A stretch of 14,055 nt of DNA from Chloroflexota bacterium. GTDB taxonomy: Bacteria > Chloroflexota > Anaerolineae > Caldilineales > Caldilineaceae. The stretch is taken from contig QEUW01000213.1 in NCBI GenBank assembly GCA_003577005.1, positions 1 to 14,055 on the forward strand, given 5' to 3'. Positions within the stretch are counted from its first letter, which is position 1. The number at the start of each line of letters is the position of its first letter. A program made the position numbers and the translations under genes. Positions 1 to 6,825 of the stretch are shown here, piece by piece. The notes under the pieces are model-generated. The model had not been told where the DNA came from. It did no database searches and was given only the letters and a program-made list of their open reading frames with translations.

Positions 1-1
1 C

Positions 2-97
2 GACCACCGCATTGTCGATGGCCGCGAGGCAGTGCAGTTCCTGGTCAGGGTCAAAGAACTGGTCGAAGACCCTGAGACGTTGTTGTTAGAGGGATAG
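2..97 (+). CDS. 2-oxo acid dehydrogenase E2 component, 3' end (partial)
   Basis: An open frame enters from the left edge (first full codon at 2) and stops with TAG at 95-97. The 31 visible residues start with DHRIVDG and end with [12 protein letters not shown]. This is the classic C-terminus of dihydrolipoamide acyltransferases: the DHRxxDG motif carries the catalytic His of the acyltransferase domain. These enzymes form the core of pyruvate, 2-oxoglutarate or branched-chain 2-oxo acid dehydrogenase complexes in the cytoplasm and pass an acyl group from lipoamide to CoA. The close match to succinyltransferase-type ends (REAVQFL...LLEDPERLLLEG) suggests SucB/OdhB, but the substrate cannot be fixed from this piece. 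The next gene starts 10 nt after the stop and could be co-transcribed. Confidence 0.88.
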   Translation, partial: DHRIVDGREAVQFLVRVKELVEDPETLLLEG

Positions 98-107
98 GGG
101 ATAGATT

Positions 108-491
108 ATGACCGTGATCGAAGTGCCCGTTCAGATTCGAGCACCTGATCTAATAAAGGCAATTGAGCAGCTTCCCCCAGCTGATTTGGACGAACTGCTC
201 GCACAGGCGCGCCTATTACAGAAGCGGCGTCAGAACGAGGCAACCTTGCTGTCTACAATTCGCTGGAAACTGCCCGCAGAACGACAAGCACGGCTCCACG
301 ACTTGCAGGCTAAACAGGAAAATGAAACACTTACCCAAGATGAACGCGCAGAGTTGCTCGAGATTGTAGATGAAGTTGAGAATGCAAATGTAGAGCGGGC
401 AGAAGCGCTACTTGTGCTTGCTCAACGCCAAAACATTTCGGTACGCCAACTCCTGCATAATCTGAAGCTAGATTCTGACCTTGACGAATAG
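108..491 (+). CDS. Small helical protein paired with an HNH gene, function unknown
   Basis: 127 residues. The ATG at 108 has a good ribosome binding site (AGGGGA around 96-101). The protein is rich in Leu, Glu, Gln and Arg with few Gly or Pro after residue 25, so it should be mostly alpha-helical. A charged central part (about 45-100) has coiled-coil character. There is no signal peptide or membrane segment. Its last 11 nt overlap the start of the HNH endonuclease gene (TTG at 481), which implies translational coupling. From memory, small proteins of this kind sit directly before short HNH genes in cyanobacteria and Chloroflexota; I cannot verify that here. A role as partner or regulator of the nuclease is inference. 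Base composition is visibly more AT-rich than in the glycosyltransferase and ArsA genes to the right, which may indicate separate ancestry. Confidence 0.75.
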   Translation: MTVIEVPVQIRAPDLIKAIEQLPPADLDELLAQARLLQKRRQNEATLLSTIRWKLPAERQARLHDLQAKQENETLTQDERAELLEIVDEVENANVERAEALLVLAQRQNISVRQLLHNLKLDSDLDE

Positions 492-918
492 AGCTTATAT
501 TCCACCGGAACTTCGGCGCTTTGTACGGGAGCGCGCGGGCGGCTATTGTGAGTACTGCCGAAGCCCAGCAAGCTTTTCCACTGAAAGCTTTGTAATCGAA
601 CATATCTGGCCGCTTGCGCGCGGTGGGTCCACGATGCCTGAGAATCTTGCTTATGCGTGTTCCGGTTGTAATGGCCGGAAGGCGATCAGGGTTCAGGCGA
701 ATGATCCAGATACGGGTCAACTCGTTCCTCTTTTCCATCCTCTCCAACAACGGTGGCGTTAACATTTTCACTGGAGTGAAGACACAAGCTACGCCGAAGG
801 GTTGACCCCCATTGGTCGCGCCACAATTGAGGCGCTACAACTCAACCGATCTGCTTTGGTCAATTTGCGCCGTGTGCTTCATCTTGCAGGTGAACATCCT
901 CCACCTGGAGATGACTGA
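481..918 (+). pseudogene. HNH endonuclease interrupted by an in-frame TAA
   Basis: The frame starts at TTG 481 and meets TAA at 760-762, giving 93 residues. It carries a zinc-finger HNH nuclease core: C23-x2-C26, the E40-H41 pair, N55, and C60-x2-C63 followed by N64. HNH enzymes cut nucleic acid using one metal ion held by the His/Asn residues. The same frame continues without another stop to TGA 916-918. The extra 51 residues (HFHWSED ... GLTPIGRATIEALQLNR ... LVNLRRVLHLAGEHPPPGD) look like the normal C-terminal tail of this family, so the intact protein would be about 145 residues. A single GAA-to-TAA change after QQRWR would explain the stop. The metal and catalytic residues all precede it, so the 93-residue product could still fold; a sequencing error is an alternative. 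The gene overlaps its upstream partner by 11 nt. Confidence 0.8.
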
Positions 919-1010
919 TGTATCGATCTCATCTCGAAAAATACTGATCCGAGAGCATTCCGGTAATTGTTGAAGCCTATCTCACCAGCAACCGCAGGGG
1001 AGCCCAAACG

Positions 1011-1510
1011 ATGACTGTCAAAACCGGTTGGAGTGGACGCGTCTACGAAGATTTTACCGTCGGGGACATCTACCCACACCCGTTGGGGCGCACGGTGACG
1101 CAGACCGATAACATCTGGTTCACCCTACTGACGGCCAACCCCAACCCTATCCACCTGCCCAGACCGAGTTTGGCCGGCCTCTGGTCAATTCGGGCTTTAC
1201 ACTGGCGTTGGTGATGGGGCTCTCGGTGAGCGACCTTTCGCAGAACGCCGTCAACCTGGGGTGGGACGAGATCCGCCTGCCCCACCCGGTCTTCGAGGGG
1301 GATACGCTCTACGCCCAGAGCGAGGTGCTTGCCAAACGCGAATCCAAATCGCGCCCACACATGGGGCTGGTCACGGTCAAGACCGTAGGCTACAACCAGG
1401 AGGGGGTCGTGGTCATCGAGTTCAAACGAACGATCCTGGTCTACAAGGCGGGCCATGTGCCGCAGCCGCCACGGCCACAGATGGATTATTCGTCCCCCAC
1501 AAAGCCGTAG
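1011..1510 (+). pseudogene. MaoC-family (hotdog) hydratase, frameshifted at the active-site motif
   Basis: The ATG at 1011 follows a strong AGGGGAG site. Residues 1-48 (GRVYEDFTVGDIYPHPLGRTV ... FTLLTANPNPIH) are the N-terminal part of a MaoC-type acyl-CoA hydratase. The reading then changes frame: from about 1157 a second frame gives AQTEFGRPLVNSGFTLALVMGLS, then WDEIRLPHPVFEGDTLY, then RESKSRPHMGLVTVKT, and ends at TAG 1508-1510. Homologues of this type, as I remember them, read NPxHFDAxYAAQTEFG across the junction, so about 16 nt appear to be missing just after the NPIH motif. The two halves otherwise join into a full domain of about 171 residues. Related enzymes hydrate or dehydrate enoyl-CoA or mesaconyl-CoA substrates. 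As it stands only the fragments can be made. The 3' end overlaps the convergent glycosyltransferase gene by 25 nt. Confidence 0.82.
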
Positions 1511-2451
1511 GCCCGCGAGACGATGTAGAGGGGCCGGTTTTTGACTTCATCGTAGATCCGGCCCAAATACTCGCCGATGATGCCCAAAAAGATCAACTGA
1601 ATTCCTCCCAGAAAGAGCACACTCACCAGCGTCGTGGCCTGCCCTTCAAAGAAGCGGTTGCCGTTCAACCGCAAGATGATGGTGACGACGATGCCGATGA
1701 GACTGAGCGCGGCCAGCCCAAAGCCAAAATAGGTGGCCAGGCGCAAAGGTAAATAGCTAAAGCTGGTGATGGCCGTGTTGGCCAGCCGCCACATCTTGCG
1801 CAGCGGATACTTGGTATCGCCGGCGTAGCGCTCGGCCCGCTCATATTCGACCGGTGTCTGTTTGAAGCCGACCCAGCTGCTCAGCCCGCGCATAAAGCGG
1901 TGTTTTTCGCGTAACTGGCGCATGGCAAGCACCACCCGCCGGTCCATCAAGCGAAAGTCGCCCGCATCCAGCGGGATCTTTACATCGGCCACCCGCTGGA
2001 GGATACGATAAAAAAGCGAAGCCGTGAACAGTTTGAACCAGGTCTCACCCTCGCGGTGGGTGCGCACCGCATAGACCACCTCATAGCCCTCGCGCCATTT
2101 ATCAATCATCCGCAGGATTACCTCGGGCGGGTCTTGCAGGTCGGCGTCCATCACGATCACCGCATCGCCCTCAGCGAAGTCAGCACCGGCGGTGATGGCG
2201 ATCTGATGGCCGAAGTTGCGGCTAAACTCCAGCACCTTGACCCGTGGGTCTTGCTCCCGCAATGCCAGCAGCATCTCTAACGAGCGATCCTGGCTGCCGT
2301 CGTTGACACAGATCAGCTCCCAGCTCTCGCCCGTCTGCTCCATCGTCTGCACCACACGGCGGTAAAGCTCCGGGATCACCGGCTCCTCATTCCAGATAGG
2401 CACGACGAGAGAAAAGGTTGGGCGCTGTGTCTCTGGTTGAGCGGTCATCAT
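1486..2451 (-). CDS. GT2 family glycosyltransferase, DPM1/GtrB-like, with two C-terminal membrane helices
   Basis: Transfers a sugar from a nucleotide sugar to a polyprenyl phosphate or related lipid at the inner face of the membrane, judging by the family. The GT-A domain shows [19 protein letters not shown] and the metal-binding DAD in [13 protein letters not shown], followed by the R-x-AGDTKYP segment typical of dolichyl-phosphate-mannose-synthase-like enzymes. Two hydrophobic helices follow near the C-terminus ([19 protein letters not shown] and [19 protein letters not shown]), then [16 protein letters not shown], a standard family ending. The frame is open to an ATG at 2493. I prefer the ATG at 2451, because AGGAA lies upstream of it, whereas the outer start falls beside a hairpin with no ribosome site. 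From 2451 the protein has 321 residues. The sugar and acceptor cannot be told from sequence. Confidence 0.92.
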   Translation of the reverse strand: MMTAQPETQRPTFSLVVPIWNEEPVIPELYRRVVQTMEQTGESWELICVNDGSQDRSLEMLLALREQDPRVKVLEFSRNFGHQIAITAGADFAEGDAVIVMDADLQDPPEVILRMIDKWREGYEVVYAVRTHREGETWFKLFTASLFYRILQRVADVKIPLDAGDFRLMDRRVVLAMRQLREKHRFMRGLSSWVGFKQTPVEYERAERYAGDTKYPLRKMWRLANTAITSFSYLPLRLATYFGFGLAALSLIGIVVTIILRLNGNRFFEGQATTLVSVLFLGGIQLIFLGIIGEYLGRIYDEVKNRPLYIVSRAYGFVGDE

Positions 2452-2495
2452 ACATTCTTGTTCCTGCGTGGGATGTAGAATTCTATTTTGCATCT

Positions 2496-2555
2496 GTTGC
2501 GCACTTTTCGCAACAATTGGGCGACCGTTGCGTATTAGATTATGCGCACAACGGT
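2496..2555. repeat. Two small hairpins in the divergent intergenic region
   Basis: GTTGCG (2496-2501) pairs with CGCAAC (2509-2514) around a 7-nt loop. ACCGTTG (2524-2530) pairs with CAACGGT (2549-2555). They sit between the glycosyltransferase start and the gene at 2614. They may be part of the 5' leaders or operators of the divergent genes, or decayed repeat copies. No clear sigma-70 promoter was recognised here. Confidence 0.5.
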
Positions 2556-2581
2556 AGGGCAGGATGGCATCTTACCCTACC
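2553..2581. repeat. 29-nt near-perfect palindrome (short palindromic repeat, copy A)
   Basis: GGTAGGG at 2553-2559 pairs with CCCTACC at 2575-2581. After one C/A mismatch, AGGATG (2561-2566) pairs with CATCTT (2568-2573) with one G-T wobble. A 25-nt stretch of it (2555-2579) matches the stretch at 7561-7585 in 19 of 25 positions, in the same orientation. That suggests a dispersed palindromic repeat family rather than a gene-specific operator. Confidence 0.55.
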
Positions 2582-2613
2582 CCATTGAGTGGAATTGACG
2601 AGAATCATGGCCG

Positions 2614-3324
2614 ATGCTAGACTTGCAGCCGATGAACAAGACTCCAGCACAACCGGTAGGCGCGCGGATCGACCTGGCCGGGAGTTTGCCCTATTTTACC
2701 AATTATGCTGGCCCTACTCTGGCCACCAGCCTGCCGCTGCCCGGCTTTCGCCAAAAGGCGCTGCTCTTTGGCCGTCTCACAATGCCCGGCCAGGTGCATG
2801 TCTATAGCGCAGATTGCCGCGCCGGAGAGCGGCTGCGTGTCCAGATGCTGGCACCGGTGCTGCCGCAAGGTGGCGCACTGGCCCCAGCCTTTGCGGTCGT
2901 GGCCCAAAGCCTACCGTATAGCGCCGATGTCCGCAAACTGCCCTTTACCCTGCCGGCAGGGTTTAGTGCGGTGGTAGCCCCTCCGCCGGGTGAACTCCTG
3001 GCGCCCGCCCAAGATCTCTTGACCGGCGCCCGCTATTTTCCCGGCCCGCTAGTGGATACGCGCACCCTGGTGGGCGGGCGCTGTTATGTGGTCGTCTGGA
3101 GTCCGCAAAACCAAATGGGGAAGTATGTTCTTCAGATCGGTCACGGCTGGCCATTGCGCTGGAGCTACTGGTTGCAAGTGCCACGCTTCTGGTGGCAGGT
3201 CCGTGGTTGGTTTGGCCTGAGTCGCGCCGCCGCCTATGCCGCGCTCTCTGGCGCCGCCCTGCTGGGGCTACTCGGCTTTGCCTTGTTCCGAAAACAACGC
3301 GGATGGCCGCTAGTGCAACCTTAA
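2614..3324 (+). CDS. Unrecognised protein with a single C-terminal membrane anchor
   Basis: 236 residues from the ATG at 2614; the ATG at 2632 (230 residues) is an equally possible start, and neither has a convincing ribosome site. Residues about 25-175 look like a beta-rich domain. The segment FGRLTMPGQVHVYSADCRAGERL and the later YVVVWSPQNQMGKYVLQIG resemble extracytoplasmic proteins built like pre-peptidase C-terminal (PPC) domains. One hydrophobic helix follows near residues 206-228 (AAYAALSGAALLGLLGFALF), then the basic RKQR, so the topology should be domain outside, short tail inside. That topology would need an N-terminal signal peptide, and none is visible, so the 5' end may be lost or mis-started. 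It is divergent from the glycosyltransferase. I do not assign a function. Confidence 0.7.
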   Translation: MLDLQPMNKTPAQPVGARIDLAGSLPYFTNYAGPTLATSLPLPGFRQKALLFGRLTMPGQVHVYSADCRAGERLRVQMLAPVLPQGGALAPAFAVVAQSLPYSADVRKLPFTLPAGFSAVVAPPPGELLAPAQDLLTGARYFPGPLVDTRTLVGGRCYVVVWSPQNQMGKYVLQIGHGWPLRWSYWLQVPRFWWQVRGWFGLSRAAAYAALSGAALLGLLGFALFRKQRGWPLVQP

Positions 3325-3341
3325 CAGAGTTGCTTTCGTAT

Positions 3342-3545
3342 GGTGCGATGCACTTGCAAAGTGCGTGTACCTGATAGGCAAAACAGATAAAAGTGGCACA
3401 AAGTAGGATTTAGTTGCAAGCTGCAAGGAGCAGGTTGCAGCGGCGGAGTGCAACTTGCATCCCGCAACTCGCGACCTGACCGAATGCGCCATGTTTATCT
3501 GTTTTATCTATGAGACGTGCATCGCACCTTGTAGGTGCAACGCAC
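3342..3545. mobile_element. MITE-like element with long imperfect terminal inverted repeats
   Basis: The left arm (3342-3396) and the reverse complement of the right arm (3488-3545) align over about 55 nt with clear similarity. Both start GTGCG(A/T)TGCAC, pass through CAA(A/G)GTGCG and TAG, share an exact AAAACAGATAAA block, and end in TGGC. Each arm also folds on itself: GCACTT/AAGTGC around GCA on the left, GCACCT/AGGTGC around TGT on the right. About 90 nt lie between the arms, rich in TTGCA/TGCAA motifs, with no coding capacity. There is no transposase, so it would be a non-autonomous element. The left tip is identical over 25 nt to the palindrome at 8056-8080. Target-site duplications were not recognised. 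Confidence 0.6.
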
Positions 3546-3605
3546 ATGCGCACGCCGGCTGGGTCATGCGCTGATAGACAAATGGCAACAGAACCTAAAA
3601 TACGA

Positions 3606-3703
3606 AAAAGCAGTTCATAGAGAACACGGAGTTCTCACGGAGTACACAGAGGTTGTTCTCCGTACCCTCTGTGCCTTCTCTGTATCCTCTGTGAACCGCT
3701 TTT
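3606..3703. repeat. 98-bp palindromic repeat of the CACAGAGG/CACGGAG type
   Basis: The ends pair as AAAAGCAGTTCA (3606-3617) with TGAACCGCTTTT (3692-3703), 11 of 12. Inside, GAG-rich words about 9 nt apart (AGAGAACAC, CGGAG, CACGGAGTA, CACAGAGG) on the left face the complementary CTCCGTACC, CTCTGTGCC, TTCTCTGTA, CTCTGTGAA on the right. Repeats of this look occur between genes in many unrelated bacteria and are often mis-called as short proteins containing TEYTEVV or FSVSSVN. It lies 33 nt upstream of the ArsA-like gene and may affect its leader. Function unknown. Confidence 0.65.
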
Positions 3704-3736
3704 GGTTCTGGTTTATATTGGAGTCAGCTAAATTCA

Positions 3737-4948
3737 ATGCGTATCATTCTCTATCTTGGCAAGGGAGGCGTTGGCAAGACAACCGTCGCCGCGGCGTCGG
3801 CGCTGCGCAGCGCTGAACTTGGCCATCGTACGCTCGTCGTCAGCACCGATATCGCCCACAGCCTGGCCGACAGCCTTGATGTGGCGTTGACCGCCGAGCC
3901 AGTCGAAGTCTACCCCCATCTCTACGCTCAGGAGATCAATGTGCTGGAGGAAATTCGCCAGCACTGGGGCGATATGCAAGGTTATGTAGGCGGGATGTTA
4001 CGACGGCAGGGCATGAGCAAGGCCATCGCCGAAGAGATGGCGATCATCCCCGGTATGGAAGAGATCGTCAGCCTCTTGCATATCAACAAACAAGCGGCGG
4101 AAGGCCACTTTGACCGTGTGATCATCGACGCTGCGCCCACCGGCGAGACGATGCGGCTGCTGACGCTGCCCGAAAGCTTTCAGTGGTACGCCGGGCGGCT
4201 GCTCGGTTGGGGCGATAGCGCACTGGGGATGGTGGGTGGCGTGTTGCGCCGCTTTATGCCTGAAAAAGACCCACTTGCCGGCCTCAACAATCTGGTCGCC
4301 GGGGTCAAAGAGCTGCAAAAGGTGCTGATCAACCCGGAGATCACCAGCTATCGCGTGGTGCTCAACCCGGAAAAGATGGTGCTCAAGGAGGCCAGCCGCG
4401 CTGTCAGCTACCTTTCGCTCTTTGGCTACCCGGTGGATGCAGTGGTGGTCAACCGCATTCTGCCCGGCTTGAAGAGCGATGGTTTGGGCGCCGCGTGGGT
4501 CTCCGAACCCAGCCCTGACCCCTATCTGCGCCACTTGCAGGAGATTCAGGCGCGCTATCTGGGCGACATTGAACGCGACTTCTATCCGCTGCCGATCCTG
4601 CGCGCCGGGTGGGCGGACCATGAGATGGTAGGGCTTGACCGCCTGCGCCCGCTGGCCGAGTCGCTCTTTGCCGAACGCGACCCGGGGGAAGTCCTCTTTA
4701 TCGGCCAGGCGCAGCGGATCGACGAGGAGGGCAATGATTATATCCTCAAGTTACCGCTGCCCAATGTGGAGTTGAACAAAGTCAAGCTCACCAAACGGGG
4801 CGATGAACTGTTTGTGACTATCGGCAACTTCAAACGCGACCTGTTGTTGCCATCGGTGTTGGCGCAACGCAACGCCAGCAGCGCCGTCTTTGCCGATGGC
4901 CTGCTCCAGGTGCGTTTCCCGCCCGCCAACGGTGAGGTGGAACGGTGA
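3737..4948 (+). CDS. ArsA/Get3-family P-loop ATPase with C-terminal HSP20-like domain
   Basis: 403 residues, ATG at 3737. The deviant Walker [10 protein letters not shown] is at residues 8-16, a switch I segment [11 protein letters not shown] near 36-46 (D38 the likely catalytic Asp), and [12 protein letters not shown] starts at D131, as in ArsA/Get3 ATPases that hydrolyse ATP as dimers. A hydrophobic stretch near 155-180 ([21 protein letters not shown]) matches the helical subdomain that binds membrane-protein tails in Get3. Residues about 333-396 ([18 protein letters not shown] ... ADGLLQVRF) form the small HSP20-like beta domain added to many bacterial ArsA homologues. The protein contains no cysteine at all, so it has neither the arsenite-binding cysteines of ArsA nor the CxxC zinc site of Get3. 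A role in arsenic export is therefore unlikely. The start has only a distant GGAG (3719-3722). The methyltransferase follows after 39 nt. Confidence 0.9.
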   Translation: MRIILYLGKGGVGKTTVAAASALRSAELGHRTLVVSTDIAHSLADSLDVALTAEPVEVYPHLYAQEINVLEEIRQHWGDMQGYVGGMLRRQGMSKAIAEEMAIIPGMEEIVSLLHINKQAAEGHFDRVIIDAAPTGETMRLLTLPESFQWYAGRLLGWGDSALGMVGGVLRRFMPEKDPLAGLNNLVAGVKELQKVLINPEITSYRVVLNPEKMVLKEASRAVSYLSLFGYPVDAVVVNRILPGLKSDGLGAAWVSEPSPDPYLRHLQEIQARYLGDIERDFYPLPILRAGWADHEMVGLDRLRPLAESLFAERDPGEVLFIGQAQRIDEEGNDYILKLPLPNVELNKVKLTKRGDELFVTIGNFKRDLLLPSVLAQRNASSAVFADGLLQVRFPPANGEVER

Positions 4949-4987
4949 GCCGTCATTGCATATCAACAAAACCAGCGATCAAACCGG

Positions 4988-5635
4988 ATGCGCACCGTGC
5001 TCAACTTTCTGCTTAATTCACTGGCATTAACCGGCGGCGCGCTGCTTGGCAACCAGGCCACTTTGCGCCTCGGCTATCAAAACCAGCCGCGACCAATGCC
5101 TCACCAGTTTGCCTGGGCGCTCGACCACCCATGGCGTCTCAAGTACCGCCGGCCTGCTGAAGACGTGGGATTGTATGGCTGCGGCGCGGGCATGACCGTG
5201 CTCGACGTCGGCTGTGGCATTGGTCTCTATACGGTGCCGTTGGCCGAGCGCGTAGGCGATGCCGGCCGGGTTCATGCCGTCGATCTGCAAGCGCCGCTGC
5301 TCGAACGGGCACGCCAGCGTGTGGCGGCAGCCGGATTCGCACCGCGCGTCCAGTTTCATCACGGCGGCGCCTACCAGCTTCCCCTGCCCGACGCCAGCAT
5401 CGACCTGGCGGTGATGGTCGCCACCTTGCCCCAGATCCCCAACCGGCTGTTGGCGCTGGCCGAATTGAGTCGCGTCCTCAAACCGGCGGGCCGACTGGTG
5501 ATCAGCGAGGAATTGCCTGACCCGGCCTACGTCCCACCACCCATCACCCGCCGCTGGGTTGAAGACGCTGGCTTTGCCTATGGCGGGCAGAGTGGCAGTT
5601 GGTTCTGCTACCACCTCATCTGCTTTAACCAATAG
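4988..5635 (+). CDS. Class I SAM-dependent methyltransferase
   Basis: 215 residues. The Rossmann-fold signature VLDVGCGIGLYTVPLA (71-86) is motif I for S-adenosylmethionine binding. VHAVDL (95-100) holds the acidic residue that contacts the SAM ribose. SIDLAVMVATLPQIP (137-151) is the motif IV region and SRVLKPAGRLVISEE (161-175) is the UbiE/Methyltransf_11-type motif. The first 25 residues are hydrophobic (LNFLLNSLALTGGALLG), perhaps a membrane-contacting helix, and the catalytic domain is followed by only a short end. Family members methylate small molecules, lipids or quinones; the substrate here is unknown. It follows the ArsA-like gene after 39 nt on the same strand, so the two are probably co-transcribed. 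An 18-bp inverted repeat lies 9 nt after its stop. Confidence 0.87.
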   Translation: MRTVLNFLLNSLALTGGALLGNQATLRLGYQNQPRPMPHQFAWALDHPWRLKYRRPAEDVGLYGCGAGMTVLDVGCGIGLYTVPLAERVGDAGRVHAVDLQAPLLERARQRVAAAGFAPRVQFHHGGAYQLPLPDASIDLAVMVATLPQIPNRLLALAELSRVLKPAGRLVISEELPDPAYVPPPITRRWVEDAGFAYGGQSGSWFCYHLICFNQ

Positions 5636-5644
5636 ATGCCTGGC

Positions 5645-5685
5645 GCAAGAACAATTGCCAATTGATGATTGGCAATTGTTCTTGC
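5645..5685. repeat. Perfect 18-bp inverted repeat between methyltransferase and truD
   Basis: The arm at 5645-5662 (GCAAGAACAATTGCCAAT) is exactly complementary to 5668-5685 around the loop TGATG. It starts 9 nt after the methyltransferase stop. There is no T-run after the stem in either direction, so it is not a textbook intrinsic terminator, though it could still end or protect transcripts. CAATTG words recur inside it, as in simple palindromic intergenic repeats. Confidence 0.75.
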
Positions 5686-5727
5686 ACATTCCTTTGGAAC
5701 CCATCTTCCTTCGTGTCGTACCCATCC

Positions 5728-6825
5728 ATGCTAAACTTTGAACCAGATCTGTCCCTACCTTACTTAACGGCTGACCTGCCCGGCATTGGCGGCCGGCTGC
5801 GCGCCCGTCCTGAACATTTTATTGTCGTGGAAGCGCCGCTCTATGAGCCTGAGGAACAGGGACCGCACCTTTACGTCAACCTGACCAGGATCGGCTTGAC
5901 CACACGAGATGTGCAACAGCGTCTGGAACGGCTATTGGCGCTGCGGCGTGGCGAGGTGGGGTATGCCGGGCTAAAGGACAAGAACGCACAGACGACACAG
6001 ACCTTTAGCATACCCATTGGCAATCAAGATGATGCCTTTGCCGATGAGGTAGTACGGCGGATCACAGGCGAGTTACCCGTGATAGTACACTGGGTGCGTC
6101 GCCATCGGAATAAGCTCAAACCCGGCCACTTGTTGGGTAATCACTTTACTATCACCGTTTCGAATTGGACGCTTTCTGAAGAGGAGGCAAGGCGACGGTG
6201 TGAAGCGATCCGCAGCGGGCTCGAGGCCAGTGGAGTTCCCAATTTCTTTGGACCGCAACGCTTTGGGGCAGGCGGCGCCAATGTGAGCAAGGGTTTTGCG
6301 TTGCTGCGTGGCAAGCGGCGTGTGCAAGAGCGTTGGCTACGGCGCTTTTTGTTGTCGAGCTATCAGAGTTATCTCTGCAATCGATATCTGGCGCGCCGCC
6401 TAGCCATTGGTGGCTTCGAACATCTACTGGCCGGCGATATTGCCAAGAAGTATGCGACTGGCGGCCTCTTTGAGATCCAAGATCTCGCAACCGAACAGCA
6501 ACGGTATGCAGCCAAAGAGATCAGTTTTACGGCGCCGCTCTTTGGCGCCAAAATGTGGGCAGCGCGGGCCGAGGCTGGAGAATTGGAAGCAAGCATCCTG
6601 CGTGAGGCCGGCGTTGGGGTGGATGATTTTCAACGGGTAAAGGTGGAAGGAACGCGGCGGCTGGGGCGCCTGTTGCTGTCGCCGGTCACGTTGACCGTTG
6701 CGCCTGGTGAGGTGACACTGGCCTTCTTTTTACCCAAAGGTGCCTTTGCGACCACTGTGTTGCGTGAATTTATGAAGGTGGAGCTGGCCGACGCTCCCGA
6801 ATTCGACGGAGAAGAATCGCAGTGA
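5728..6825 (+). CDS. truD: tRNA pseudouridine(13) synthase TruD
   Basis: Converts uridine 13 of certain tRNAs to pseudouridine in the cytoplasm. The TruD signature is clear: YAGLKDKNAQTTQTFSIP with the catalytic Asp at residue 84, and NFFGPQRFG at 172-180, both diagnostic for the family. The N-terminal block GIGGRLRARPEHFIVVEAPLYEP is also typical. From the ATG at 5728 the protein has 365 residues, a normal length. The frame is open upstream to a TTG at 5662, but that start lies inside the 18-bp inverted repeat and adds a cysteine/serine-rich segment unlike the family. The chosen ATG lacks a clear ribosome site. Its stop overlaps the GTG start of the next gene by 4 nt, so the two are translationally coupled. 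Confidence 0.93.
   Translation: MLNFEPDLSLPYLTADLPGIGGRLRARPEHFIVVEAPLYEPEEQGPHLYVNLTRIGLTTRDVQQRLERLLALRRGEVGYAGLKDKNAQTTQTFSIPIGNQDDAFADEVVRRITGELPVIVHWVRRHRNKLKPGHLLGNHFTITVSNWTLSEEEARRRCEAIRSGLEASGVPNFFGPQRFGAGGANVSKGFALLRGKRRVQERWLRRFLLSSYQSYLCNRYLARRLAIGGFEHLLAGDIAKKYATGGLFEIQDLATEQQRYAAKEISFTAPLFGAKMWAARAEAGELEASILREAGVGVDDFQRVKVEGTRRLGRLLLSPVTLTVAPGEVTLAFFLPKGAFATTVLREFMKVELADAPEFDGEESQ

Noticed and set aside
3535..3816. Plus-strand 93-codon frame containing TEYTEVV and FSVSSVN
   Set aside because: It is a translation of the palindromic repeat at 3606-3703 and runs into the ArsA gene in another frame; such calls are common artefacts.
3998..4621. Minus-strand frame of 207 codons opposite the ArsA-like gene
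   Set aside because: Shadow of a well-supported gene; no motif or ribosome site.
5662..5727. TTG start for TruD
   Set aside because: It falls inside the 18-bp inverted repeat and the added residues do not resemble the family N-terminus.
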